DNA from: JANYJZ01 sp964523395
Lineage (GTDB): Bacteria; Bacteroidota; Ignavibacteria; UBA10030; SZUA-254
Length of the DNA stretch: 64,000 bases
Reading direction: 5' to 3'
Assembly: GCA_964523395.1 (NCBI GenBank)
Contig: CAZFXS010000009.1
Location: 90,183-154,182, forward strand
Part shown: piece by piece, positions 17,037 through 25,479 of the stretch
Position numbering within the stretch: position 1 is the first letter of the stretch
Layout: each line of letters begins with the position of its first letter
Program-made: the position numbers and the translations under genes
Notes under the pieces: model-generated
What the model was told of the DNA's origin: nothing
The model's input: the letters and a program-made list of their open reading frames with translations, nothing else
Databases searched by the model: none

Positions 17037-17769
17037 CGCTGTTAGAAACTTTTATGGGTTCCATACACTCAGGAACATCATTGCGGGAGCTGCTGACTAT
17101 GGTTGAAACAGGATACGCTTGCATTTTTGTCGGAGGAAATGGAACTAGCAGTTTCTTCAAGGCATCAGTATCTTTGAAGTCACGGTCAAGCCACATGTCA
17201 AAATCTTTTTCATTGAGTATGACGGGCATTCTGTTATGAATCGGCGCCATCAGTTTATTTGGGTCAGTGGTAATAATGGAAAACGTGGGAAGCTCTTCTC
17301 CTGTTTTCTTATTCACCCATACAGAAAAGACACCGGCGAACATGAAGGGCTTTTTATCTTTCATCCGGACGCACATCGGTTGTTTTTCTTCAACAGTTTT
17401 TGTTTTACCGCGGACCTCTTTTTCAGTTGAGTACTTTTTCCATTCATAAAATGCATCAGCTGGAACAAGACAACGGCTCCCTTTGAAGTACGCGACAAAG
17501 ACACCTTTTTTATCGATTGTTTCAGCTTTTGCATTGAAGGTAGAGTAAGCGGGTTTTGAATCAGGGGCCCAATGAGGAATCAGCCACCATTGCATGAGAT
17601 CCATTGTCAGCTCTTTATTGCGAACAGCAACAACAGGCAATTTCTGCATTGGTGAAGCGTTATAACGGGGAAGGATTTCAAACACTTCCTTGTTTTGGCG
17701 CATTTGTTTCATGAGTTCAAACGTCAGGAAGACTTTTTTCCCGTCAACAATAGCGTATCGGCCACACAT
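16993..17769 (-). CDS. HMCES/YedK-type abasic-site crosslinking protein (SRAP)
   Basis: The frame extends to 17802, but SRAP proteins need Cys as residue 2 and the ATG at 17769 gives MCGRYAIV, with GAGGAG just upstream. The 258-residue protein has Cys2, the Asn of FNAKAETID (N79), the Glu of FYEWKK (E109) and the His of HNRMP (H178), the set used to form a thiazolidine crosslink to abasic sites in single-stranded DNA. The C-terminal 20 residues are Lys-rich. It is divergent from the RecA-like/PolB cassette with a shared 62-bp promoter region, which fits co-regulation in DNA damage. Confidence 0.92.
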   Translation of the reverse strand: MCGRYAIVDGKKVFLTFELMKQMRQNKEVFEILPRYNASPMQKLPVVAVRNKELTMDLMQWWLIPHWAPDSKPAYSTFNAKAETIDKKGVFVAYFKGSRCLVPADAFYEWKKYSTEKEVRGKTKTVEEKQPMCVRMKDKKPFMFAGVFSVWVNKKTGEELPTFSIITTDPNKLMAPIHNRMPVILNEKDFDMWLDRDFKDTDALKKLLVPFPPTKMQAYPVSTIVSSSRNDVPECMEPIKVSNSVTPKKAATKKPKKS

Positions 17770-17784
17770 CGGTAAAACTCCTCT

Positions 17785-17807
17785 GGTATATGATACATAC
17801 AATATAG
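17785..17807. promoter_or_regulatory. Possible LexA half-site in divergent promoter
   Basis: ACATACAATAT at 17795-17805 matches the right arm of the lexA palindrome (ATATACACTAT, read as its reverse complement) in 9 of 11 positions, and GTAT...ATAC flanks form a weak palindrome (17786-17800). It lies between the YedK-like gene and the RecA-like/PolB cassette. The AT-rich composition makes chance similarity possible. Confidence 0.3.
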
Positions 17808-17831
17808 AAGAAGGTTCTCATAAAAATCAAC

Positions 17832-18521
17832 ATGAACTCTCCCGAAAGAATAATCCACTCCGCCCCTATTTCCGCCAAAATGATCGCATCAATTTTTTCG
17901 CAGCAGAGCGGGAAAGTCATTTTGCTGTATGGAGATTCGCCGGTTTTTCGTTTTTCATTATACATGGCGGCAACGGAAGCATCGAAAGGCGGTTCGGTCG
18001 TATTTGTGGACGGGTGCAACAGATTCGACGTCCATCTCCTTTCGCGCTTTGCCAGGGAAAGGAAACTCAACGCTGACAGATTCCTCGACCACTTTTATAT
18101 ATCTCGGGGTTTTACCTGTTACCAGATGGAGGCGGCGATTGATAGTCGGCTTTACCCTTTCCTGCAATCAATAGGGTCAACCAAGGCAATTATTTTCGGA
18201 TTGCTCGACACATTTTATGATGAGCAGGCGCCGTTCAGGGAAGTTCAGCAGATACTGCACCGGTTGGAATTGAAGTTCAGGTTCTTTAAGGACAACGGTA
18301 TTACGATATTTATTGCCTGTAATGAATGGAACGTAGCACCGAAAGAACGCAATTCGCTATTCATCGAGCTTAAAAGGATTTCGGATAAGGTATTCCGGCT
18401 CAAGATAAATGAGGAACAGATGCCGAAACTGTATCAGGAGAATATTGAGAAACAGATAATCAGCAAAGGAGAAGAGTATCATGGGACGAACCGTACCTAC
18501 ATTTACCAATCTTATCGATAA
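17832..18521 (+). CDS. RecA/Rad51-fold protein without P-loop, partner of PolB
   Basis: The 229-residue protein shows a RecA-like core: a strand-loop-helix at the Walker A place (VILLYGDSPVFRFSLYMA, about 29-46), SVVFVDGCNRFD as the second strand, and a Walker B-like strand AIIFGLLDTFYDE (about 138-150). The GxxxxGKT lysine is absent, so ATP binding is probably lost, as in ImuA/SulA relatives and archaeal RadA paralogues. It overlaps the next small gene by 41 bp, and that gene overlaps the polymerase. Inference: it is a recruiting or clamp-contact subunit of a damage-response polymerase rather than a recombinase. Confidence 0.7.
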   Translation: MNSPERIIHSAPISAKMIASIFSQQSGKVILLYGDSPVFRFSLYMAATEASKGGSVVFVDGCNRFDVHLLSRFARERKLNADRFLDHFYISRGFTCYQMEAAIDSRLYPFLQSIGSTKAIIFGLLDTFYDEQAPFREVQQILHRLELKFRFFKDNGITIFIACNEWNVAPKERNSLFIELKRISDKVFRLKINEEQMPKLYQENIEKQIISKGEEYHGTNRTYIYQSYR

Positions 18522-18750
18522 CGAGATAGCGTCATGGTCAAAGTTCCGGCGCGGGTTGCGAAAAAAAGACCAGGAAATCTTTGACAGCATGTTCCGGGCA
18601 TGCAGGATGCATTTGGCTGAGAACTTCTACGCCATGAGGACCATCCCATTTGAAAGCATCATCATTTCCATTGCGCTTGAACAGCACAAGGAAATCCAGA
18701 ATCTTAAAGATCAACTTCTTGCTGAGCCCAAAAAGCCGGAAGGTAGATGA
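18481..18750 (+). CDS. Small helical protein of the PolB cassette
   Basis: The 89-residue protein has an ATG at 18481 after GGAG and appears all-helical (FRRGLRKKDQEIFDSMFRAC, SIIISIALEQHKEIQNLKDQL), with no Cys cluster or membrane span. It overlaps both neighbours (41 bp upstream, ATGA downstream), which indicates stoichiometric production with the RecA-fold protein and polymerase. No family was recognised. It may be an adaptor bridging the two. Confidence 0.7.
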   Translation: MGRTVPTFTNLIDNEIASWSKFRRGLRKKDQEIFDSMFRACRMHLAENFYAMRTIPFESIIISIALEQHKEIQNLKDQLLAEPKKPEGR

Positions 18751-21038
18751 AGCAGAATATTACAGGATGGCTCTTCGATGTCTATCCGAATCCCGAAGGG
18801 GTTACGCTCTGGATCATAGACGAAAGCGGGGAAAAAGTCCGATGTCATTATCCTTTCCTGCCATCATTTTTTCTTCATCTGAATGAGCCGGACAAGAAAC
18901 GAGCCATAACGTTGGGGATGCGGGCGCCTGCAGCTGTTTCTTTCAGGCAGGAATGGAAGAAAGAATTATTTTCCAACGACACCCTTGATGTTCTCAAAGT
19001 AACTGTACATAACCCGATAAAATTCAGGGATGTGGTGTTTTATTACGAGAAAATCTTTCCTCACTTCGCGTTTTTCAATTCGGATATTCTGCCATCCCAG
19101 CTTTTTCTGTATGAGACGGGATTATTTCCTCTTGGTTATGGCAGGTATGAAATTAATGATAATGGGGAGCTAACCGGTTGGGAGATACGGGACTCCCGTG
19201 ACGCATGTGAATATTCCATTCCGCCAATGACAATGATGATGATACGCAATGCAAATGACCTTACTCCGCCAAAATATCAGCGATCTCTGCAACTGGAAAT
19301 CTCGTATGAGGAGAAAACATTCGCACTTGAAAGCTCATCCCCTGTTGAGGTGTTGGAATCCCTGAACTGGCACCTTCATCAGCACGATCCCGACATCATT
19401 CTTACAGAGTATGGCGATTCTACAATCATGCCAAAACTGACAGGCCTTGCGCGCAAACTTGGAATTCCGTTATTCTTTAACCGTGATATTGATTCTGAGT
19501 ATAAAGTATCGAGGGAATCAAGCTTTTTTCAATATGGAAAGGTAGTTCATAAGGATGGGGCATTTGAACTTAGGGGCCGCTGGCATGTCGATGCACAGAA
19601 TTCATTTACTTTAGTGGAATCTGACTTGGAAGGATTGTTCGAGTTAGTACGAGTGACACAGCTTTGCCCTCAGCATCAGGCACGTGCTTCTATTGGGACC
19701 GGACTTTCTTCGTTGCAACTTTCCTGGGCATACAGAAATAATATTCTGATCCCGTCAAAGAAGCGTGAACCAGAAGAATTTAAACCTGCTTCGATTCTGC
19801 TACTTTCTGACCGTGGTGGATTAATGTATTTTCCTCCCGTCGGGTATCATGAGGATATTGCGGAACTTGATTTTGTCTCAATGTACCCATCCATCATGGT
19901 AAATCATAATATATCACCTGAAACCGTAAATTGTAAATGCTGCAATAATCATATTGTGCCGGAACTTGGCTACACCGTCTGTGAAAAACGTGAGGGAATC
20001 GTACCCGCCACACTCAGGTCAATAGTACAAAAGCGGGCATACTATAAGAAAAAGAAGAAGGAATATAAGGGAAAAGACGAATTACTTTTCAGAAGGTATG
20101 AAGGAAGACAGAACTCTCTTAAATGGATGCTTGTTTCCTGCTTCGGATATCTGGGGTATAAGAATGCCAGATTCGGGCGCATTGAAGCGCATGAATCTGT
20201 AAATGCGTTCTCCCGCGAGGCAATGATTACGGCAAAAGAAGTCGCCGAAGCATCCGGTTTCGAATTAATTCATGGGATTATCGATTGTGTATGGTTGAAG
20301 AAAGCGGGTGCTACCGAAACAGATTATCTGGATTTATGCAAAGAAATTGGTGCCAGTGTTGGGATAGACATCTCACTTGAGGGACTATACGATTGGATTT
20401 TGTTTCCACTATCAAAGATGGACCCGACGCTTCCAACTGGTACCAGATATGTCGGATGGTACAGACATGGAGAAATAAAAATCAGAGGCATAGAGGCACG
20501 CAGGCGTGACACACCAAAGTTCCTCAAAAAAATGCAAAATGCAATGCTGGATTTCATGTCGTTGAGAAAGTCAATTGCTGAAATAGAGGAAGCAGTTCCA
20601 CAATTGTTGGAAATCGTAAAAACTCATATCTTCGCCCTGCAAAGCGGGAGTGTAAATCCGATGGAACTTGTTCTTAAACGACACATTACCAGAGAGGCTG
20701 ATGAATACATGAACAACAGCATTAGCGCGACAGTCACAAAGCTTATTCAGGAAACAGGCATTCACCTTTCGGCAGGGGAATCTATTGAATATATTATTAT
20801 TGACGCATCAGGGAAAAGACAGCCGTACAAGGCAAAACCATTGTCTCTCTACGCCTTTGAGGATGGATATGATATTGAAAAATATTCTGATTTGGCACTG
20901 CAGGCAGCAGAAACAATTCTTGCCCCGCTTGGATACACGCACGAAAAACTGCAGGAGTTGCTTGGAATGAACATCAGGAAACCGGGACAACGCAATAAAA
21001 ACAAAAAGGCTGCGACAACCATGTCATCGCAGCCCTGA
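18747..21038 (+). CDS. Family B DNA polymerase lacking proofreading motifs
   Basis: The 763-residue protein has motif A (DFVSMYPSI, D375), a divergent motif B (NSLKWMLVSCFGYLG, 456-470, where the usual Asn and Tyr are Val463 and Phe466) and motif C HGIIDCVW (509-516) in place of YGDTDS. The second catalytic Asp (D513) is kept and the first is Ile. The exonuclease domain is degenerate: the FDIE element reads LQLEIS (181-186) and the NxxFD element near DPDIILTEYGD (214-224) is missing. Polymerase activity is therefore possible without editing, as expected for translesion synthesis. It starts inside the stop of the small gene (ATGA). The C-terminal tail is Lys-rich and overlaps a minus-strand terminator. 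Confidence 0.9.
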   Translation: MKQNITGWLFDVYPNPEGVTLWIIDESGEKVRCHYPFLPSFFLHLNEPDKKRAITLGMRAPAAVSFRQEWKKELFSNDTLDVLKVTVHNPIKFRDVVFYYEKIFPHFAFFNSDILPSQLFLYETGLFPLGYGRYEINDNGELTGWEIRDSRDACEYSIPPMTMMMIRNANDLTPPKYQRSLQLEISYEEKTFALESSSPVEVLESLNWHLHQHDPDIILTEYGDSTIMPKLTGLARKLGIPLFFNRDIDSEYKVSRESSFFQYGKVVHKDGAFELRGRWHVDAQNSFTLVESDLEGLFELVRVTQLCPQHQARASIGTGLSSLQLSWAYRNNILIPSKKREPEEFKPASILLLSDRGGLMYFPPVGYHEDIAELDFVSMYPSIMVNHNISPETVNCKCCNNHIVPELGYTVCEKREGIVPATLRSIVQKRAYYKKKKKEYKGKDELLFRRYEGRQNSLKWMLVSCFGYLGYKNARFGRIEAHESVNAFSREAMITAKEVAEASGFELIHGIIDCVWLKKAGATETDYLDLCKEIGASVGIDISLEGLYDWILFPLSKMDPTLPTGTRYVGWYRHGEIKIRGIEARRRDTPKFLKKMQNAMLDFMSLRKSIAEIEEAVPQLLEIVKTHIFALQSGSVNPMELVLKRHITREADEYMNNSISATVTKLIQETGIHLSAGESIEYIIIDASGKRQPYKAKPLSLYAFEDGYDIEKYSDLALQAAETILAPLGYTHEKLQELLGMNIRKPGQRNKNKKAATTMSSQP
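21000..21034 (-). terminator. Terminator embedded in the 3' end of the PolB gene
   Basis: GGCTGCGA at 21008-21015 pairs with TCGCAGCC at 21027-21034. On the minus strand it is followed by TTTTTGTTTTTATT. It terminates the T9SS cargo gene at 21058 while encoding the last residues of the polymerase on the other strand. Confidence 0.8.
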
Positions 21039-21057
21039 TCACTTCTTTCCTGCCCAG

Positions 21058-22488
21058 TTATTTAACGAGAAGCATCCGTTTTGTTGCCTGGAAAAACTCT
21101 CCGCGGGTTTCTTCATCATCGATTCCCTGAGCGACGAGTTTATAGAAATATACGCCTGAGGTAAGATTGTTAGCGTCAAATTCCACCTGCTGGGCTCCGT
21201 TATCCAGCTCTTCGTTATCAACAAGTGTCGCCACTTCCTGACCAAGCATGTTATACACTTTCATGGTAACAATGCTCGGCTGGGCGAGTGAGAATTCAAT
21301 TGTTGTCGTGGGGTTAAACGGATTCGGATAGTTTTGCTGTATTTCAAAACGCTCAGGTGTTTCTTCAACAATAGAATAGACCGGAGGCGTCGGGCGCGTA
21401 ACCGGCGGAGCATCGATATTGGTATGAAGGAACGGCACGAGGTTTAATGACTGCGCTCCGCCAAGCACAAACGGTTCAAACGAGACAGCCTGATACGGAC
21501 CATCGAAGGCCTGATTAATCATCGACAATGTAACATCCTGCTGAACGTATTGCGCTGAAGAGTAAAATCCGCAGAAGGTAAGCATCGAATCTGTCCGGAG
21601 GGCAATTTGCCGCAGTGTCATGCCGTTATTCGGATCCGACGCATCGGAAGAATTATGATACAGCAAATCACCAAGCTTGGTTTCTGTATCTTCTGTAGGC
21701 TCCGTGATACCCGCATCATTTGACAGAATGGCAAGCTTCAAAGCATGCAACTCACCCGCCAGGTGATTGTTGTGCTTGGACGCGTACAGATTTTTCTTTT
21801 CTTTGATAAAGGGTTTTGACATACCTGAACTCGTCTTCAAGGCATCAAAACACCGCGGCTCACCGGTATGGGGAAAATACTTTTGGTTCGGGAGAAAATT
21901 CCTTACCCAGGCTAATCCTTCGAAATCAGTTTTAAGTCCAAGAAGAAGTCCGTCGGGTCGAAATACGAAGTTCTTATAGACATAATTCAAGACGTTCCCG
22001 CCGTTTGGCTGAATGTATTGCTGCTCGTCGAGAATGGGTTCATGCTTAATTTCCGTGCTAGATCGCCGGTCTCCATTCGCATCGGTCCACCACCAGTAAT
22101 TCGCCATTGTACCCGGCTCTTTCTTTTTGAATAGCGCCGTAAAAACGACCGAGTCACCTGGTCCGACTGCTTTTCCGACAGCATCAATCACTTTTTTATC
22201 AGTGATTTTAATATCCTGAAATCCGCCCGAGTCTTCTATAGCAATGATGTTGGCGCTAAAAATAACGTGAACACCCTGCACAGGCGTAAGGCGGTTGTTC
22301 TTGAAGCTGAAGGAAACTCTGCTTCCAAGAATTTTTCCGGCCTTTGCTTTTTTCATCGCGAGATCATTTTGATTGAATGACCGGTACTTCGGCTGTGCCG
22401 TAAGAATTCCCAGAGAAAACACCAAACACAATAAGAAACTGACAGAACGCAATACCCCTCCCCGAGAAATATTAGCATGAAATCTCAT
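21058..22488 (-). CDS. Secreted protein with T9SS sorting domain, paralogue 1
   Basis: The 476-residue protein has a signal peptide, a body of about 340 residues and a C-terminal type A sorting domain (about 390-476: QQNYPNPFNPTTTIEFSL, VYNMLGQEVATLV, LTSGVYFYKLVAQ, TKRMLLVK). This domain directs export through the type IX system. The body has no recognised enzyme motif. It starts KYRSFNQNDLAMKKAKAGK and includes KHNNHLAGELHALKLAI, both also found in the neighbour at 22.6 kb. Followed by a terminator lying in the polymerase gene. Probably cell-surface or released. Confidence 0.85.
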   Translation of the reverse strand: MRFHANISRGGVLRSVSFLLCLVFSLGILTAQPKYRSFNQNDLAMKKAKAGKILGSRVSFSFKNNRLTPVQGVHVIFSANIIAIEDSGGFQDIKITDKKVIDAVGKAVGPGDSVVFTALFKKKEPGTMANYWWWTDANGDRRSSTEIKHEPILDEQQYIQPNGGNVLNYVYKNFVFRPDGLLLGLKTDFEGLAWVRNFLPNQKYFPHTGEPRCFDALKTSSGMSKPFIKEKKNLYASKHNNHLAGELHALKLAILSNDAGITEPTEDTETKLGDLLYHNSSDASDPNNGMTLRQIALRTDSMLTFCGFYSSAQYVQQDVTLSMINQAFDGPYQAVSFEPFVLGGAQSLNLVPFLHTNIDAPPVTRPTPPVYSIVEETPERFEIQQNYPNPFNPTTTIEFSLAQPSIVTMKVYNMLGQEVATLVDNEELDNGAQQVEFDANNLTSGVYFYKLVAQGIDDEETRGEFFQATKRMLLVK

Positions 22489-22594
22489 GTACAGACTCCG
22501 TTTAGATGAAAAAAGGTGACAAATTGAGGTAATGTTGGTACAATAATTTAATCAAAACACTGTGAAAGTCAAGCTTTTTTTCAAAATTGTCAGA

Positions 22595-22632
22595 TTTCCG
22601 CCCGCACGGAAATCGCCGTATACGGGCGGAAA
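22595..22632 (-). terminator. Hairpin after T9SS paralogue 2
   Basis: TTTCCGCCCG at 22595-22604 pairs with CGGGCGGAAA at 22623-22632, 16 bp past the stop. The T-tract on the minus strand is weak. Confidence 0.6.
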
Positions 22633-22647
22633 ACTTTAAAAAACAAC

Positions 22648-24054
22648 TTACTTTAGCAAGAGCATCCGTTTTACTGCTTGATATACCTGACGCTCACCGC
22701 CTATTTCTTGTACAGCAAGGCGATAAAAATAAACGCCGGAAGTCATGGCATTGGCATTGAAATCGACAGACTGCTCTCCCTCATCCACCATTTCATGATT
22801 GAACAATGACGCTACCTCCTGGCCGAGAATGTTGTAGACAGTCAGCGTTACAATCGACGGCTGCGCAAGTTCAAATGAGATTGTTGTTGAAGGGTTAAAT
22901 GGATTCGGATAATTTTGACGTAATGAAATCTCCGCAGGAACTTCATCCACGATGGAGTAATTATTCTGATGAGGAATAACCGGTTGCGCGGCCGGATTGG
23001 GATGAAGGAACGGAACTTCTCCAAGCGTATGTGTTCCCGCCAGCAGGAACGGCGACATCGAAAGCGCGGAATATTCCCCGTCAAATCCGGAGTTGATTTT
23101 TGAGATAGTGGAATCGAGAGCAATATACGCCGATCCCGTAAAATGATTGCAATAAGTTAACGCGGAATCTGCACGGTAAATAATCTGACGTAGCGTCAAA
23201 TTATTCAGTGGGTCAGACACGTTCGACGGATCGCTATAGAGTAAATCTCCTAATGGTGTTGCATTCGTGTCCTGAGGTTCAGCAACTCCGGAATCATTTG
23301 CTACAACGGCAAGCTTCAACGCGTGAAGTTCTCCAAGCAGATGATTGTTATGTTTCTTTACATGAGGATTTTTCAATTCACCGTCAAACAGATGCGTAAC
23401 ACTTGAACCGGTTGCTATCACATTAAAACAACGGGCCGGGCCGTTGTGAGGAAAATATTTCCGGTCAGCTTTTTTGTATCTGATCCACCCGACATCAGGA
23501 GTATCGGTGGGAAGTCCCACAACAAGACCATTCGGCCGTGTGATTATTTTTTTGTACAGGAATTCGAGAACATTCCCTCCATTGGGCTGAATATTGTTCG
23601 AACTGTATGTGCCGGTTATTTCACCACGTTTTGTGCCAACCTGGGTACCATTTGTATCCCACCACCAGAAATTGGTGTGGGTGCCGGGACCTTTTTTGTC
23701 AAACGTAAAACATAGCGTTACCGAATCTCCGGCAGTAATAGTCCGGCCGGTTGCGGTGATAACCTTTCGTTTTTGTTCAATGATGATTGAAGAAAACCCA
23801 CCCGAATCTTTGATACTAATAATAGAAGCATTGAATCTGGCATGGAGGCTGTTAACAGTAATTCCCGTGCTGTCATTTTTAAATACAAAACAAACATCAC
23901 TCGAAATAACTTTTCCCGCTTTTGCTTTCTTCAATGATAAGTCTTCCTGACTGAAGGTGCGGTATTGAGGTTGTGCTATAAGCACTGACGAAATCATTAC
24001 TATGCCAGCTAAAAGCATAGCAATTGGTCGTATAGAAAGTATAAAGTTTATCAT
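22648..24054 (-). CDS. Secreted protein with T9SS sorting domain, paralogue 2
   Basis: The 468-residue protein has the same architecture as its neighbour: signal peptide, a body beginning QYRTFSQEDLSLKKAKAGK, a shared KKHNNHLLGELHALKLAV block, and the sorting domain (RQNYPNPFNPSTTISFEL, VYNILGQEVASLF, MTSGVYFYRLAVQ, VKRMLLLK). The two are tandem duplicates that diverged strongly between the shared blocks. A GTG at 24066 is in frame, but the ATG at 24054 lies 6 nt after GGAG. Function of the body is unknown. Confidence 0.85.
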   Translation of the reverse strand: MINFILSIRPIAMLLAGIVMISSVLIAQPQYRTFSQEDLSLKKAKAGKVISSDVCFVFKNDSTGITVNSLHARFNASIISIKDSGGFSSIIIEQKRKVITATGRTITAGDSVTLCFTFDKKGPGTHTNFWWWDTNGTQVGTKRGEITGTYSSNNIQPNGGNVLEFLYKKIITRPNGLVVGLPTDTPDVGWIRYKKADRKYFPHNGPARCFNVIATGSSVTHLFDGELKNPHVKKHNNHLLGELHALKLAVVANDSGVAEPQDTNATPLGDLLYSDPSNVSDPLNNLTLRQIIYRADSALTYCNHFTGSAYIALDSTISKINSGFDGEYSALSMSPFLLAGTHTLGEVPFLHPNPAAQPVIPHQNNYSIVDEVPAEISLRQNYPNPFNPSTTISFELAQPSIVTLTVYNILGQEVASLFNHEMVDEGEQSVDFNANAMTSGVYFYRLAVQEIGGERQVYQAVKRMLLLK

Positions 24055-24158
24055 AGGGAACTCCACTTTTTGTGGATAAAGAAAATGCGGGTGTGTAAGA
24101 CTATATAAAGGTACAATAATGGGTATAATAAATCAAGATATTATAGCAGGGAAAGAAA

Positions 24159-24203
24159 TAAAAAAACGGGTAAATTCGTTAAGAAATCATCGAATTTACC
24201 CGT
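24159..24203 (-). terminator. Strong terminator of the efflux operon
   Basis: ACGGGTAAATTCG (24166-24178) pairs perfectly with CGAATTTACCCGT (24191-24203). On the minus strand it is followed by TTTTTTTATTTC. It lies 17 bp past the last permease gene. Confidence 0.92.
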
Positions 24204-24219
24204 ATTTAAAAGGATTTTG

Positions 24220-25479
24220 CTACTCGTAACGCAAAGATTCGATCGGATCCAGATTTGACGCCTTCCAAGCCGGGTACACTCCAAAAACAATCCCGATTAT
24301 AGAGCAAATGACAAACCCTATAACAGCCCAATCATAGGGTATAACCACCGGAACTGAGAGTTGAATCGCGACAATATTTCCGACAACTATTCCTATAATA
24401 ATTCCTATCAGCCCTCCCATTTCACTAAGGACAATCGCTTCGAGAATAAACTGTGAAAGAATATTGGTCTTGCGAGCACCGATAGCTTTTCTGATCCCAA
24501 TTTCTCTCGTTCTTTCAGTGACGGAAACGAGCATAATATTCATAATTCCGATACCAGCCGCCAGCAATGAAATAGAACTGATAAGAAATACTCCTAACCG
24601 GAAAGTGGAAGTAATCTGATTAAACTCCTGAATCATCCCCTCATTGGAAAAATAGGAAAAGTCATCTTCTTCACCGGGAGGGACATTTCTGGCAACCCGC
24701 AGAATGGCACGCGATTGTTCCAGGCAGTCTTCATACACTTCCCTGTTAAGCGCTTTTACCATGATATTAATGCTCCGAGCGCGTTTCCCGTATTTCTGAA
24801 AATAGGAAGTAATGGGTATAACCGCAAAATTGTCAGGATTGTCGTCGAGCGAACTTCCCTTCTTTTCAAACACACCGACTACCTGATATAATTCCCCGTC
24901 GGCTCGGATCGTCTCCCCGATAGGATTAACCTGTGGCGGAAACAGCTTTTCAGCCAATCCGGGCCCAATGACTATCACATTCGAAGCTTTGTCAATATCT
25001 TCATTGTTCAACCCTCTTCCGGTTTCCACAATCCAGTTATTGGTTACGAGGCCATCGACATTTTCCCCTGCAAGGGAAACATTCGGATTTGTTTTTTTAT
25101 CCTGCCAGAACATGACACGACCGAACTGCCAGATTTCAATACCAACAGCTTCCGCGTACGTTGATTTATCGCGCACCTGGAGCGCCTGCTCGTAGGTAAT
25201 ATCCTTTCTGTTCCTCAAACGGCGCCGGGCATCATCGCCTCCATCAAATCCGCCGGGATATTTCTGGATCTGAAACGTATTGGCCCCTAACTGCGTCATG
25301 CCCTCTTCGATACTGTTCCGGAGAACTCCCATCGCGGTCATGACAGCAATAATAGAGAAAACACCAACAATAATACCGACTAATGTTAACGCCGACCGCA
25401 ATTTGTTTGTGCGGATAGCATTCAATGCCATTACCAAACTTTCACGAAGATTCGACCACTCAAACAGCATTTTACTCAT
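24220..25479 (-). CDS. MacB-type ABC transporter permease, second copy
   Basis: The 419-residue protein has the MacB/FtsX layout: an N-terminal span (LRSALTLVGIIVGVFSIIAVM), a large periplasmic core (about 60-290) and three C-terminal spans with the FtsX signature (GIGIMNIMLVSVTERTREIGIRK split over two helices). It overlaps the preceding permease gene by 8 bp and ends the operon. With the ATPase and the first permease it would form the inner-membrane pump of a tripartite MacAB-TolC-like exporter. The substrate is not predictable. Confidence 0.9.
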   Translation of the reverse strand: MSKMLFEWSNLRESLVMALNAIRTNKLRSALTLVGIIVGVFSIIAVMTAMGVLRNSIEEGMTQLGANTFQIQKYPGGFDGGDDARRRLRNRKDITYEQALQVRDKSTYAEAVGIEIWQFGRVMFWQDKKTNPNVSLAGENVDGLVTNNWIVETGRGLNNEDIDKASNVIVIGPGLAEKLFPPQVNPIGETIRADGELYQVVGVFEKKGSSLDDNPDNFAVIPITSYFQKYGKRARSINIMVKALNREVYEDCLEQSRAILRVARNVPPGEEDDFSYFSNEGMIQEFNQITSTFRLGVFLISSISLLAAGIGIMNIMLVSVTERTREIGIRKAIGARKTNILSQFILEAIVLSEMGGLIGIIIGIVVGNIVAIQLSVPVVIPYDWAVIGFVICSIIGIVFGVYPAWKASNLDPIESLRYE

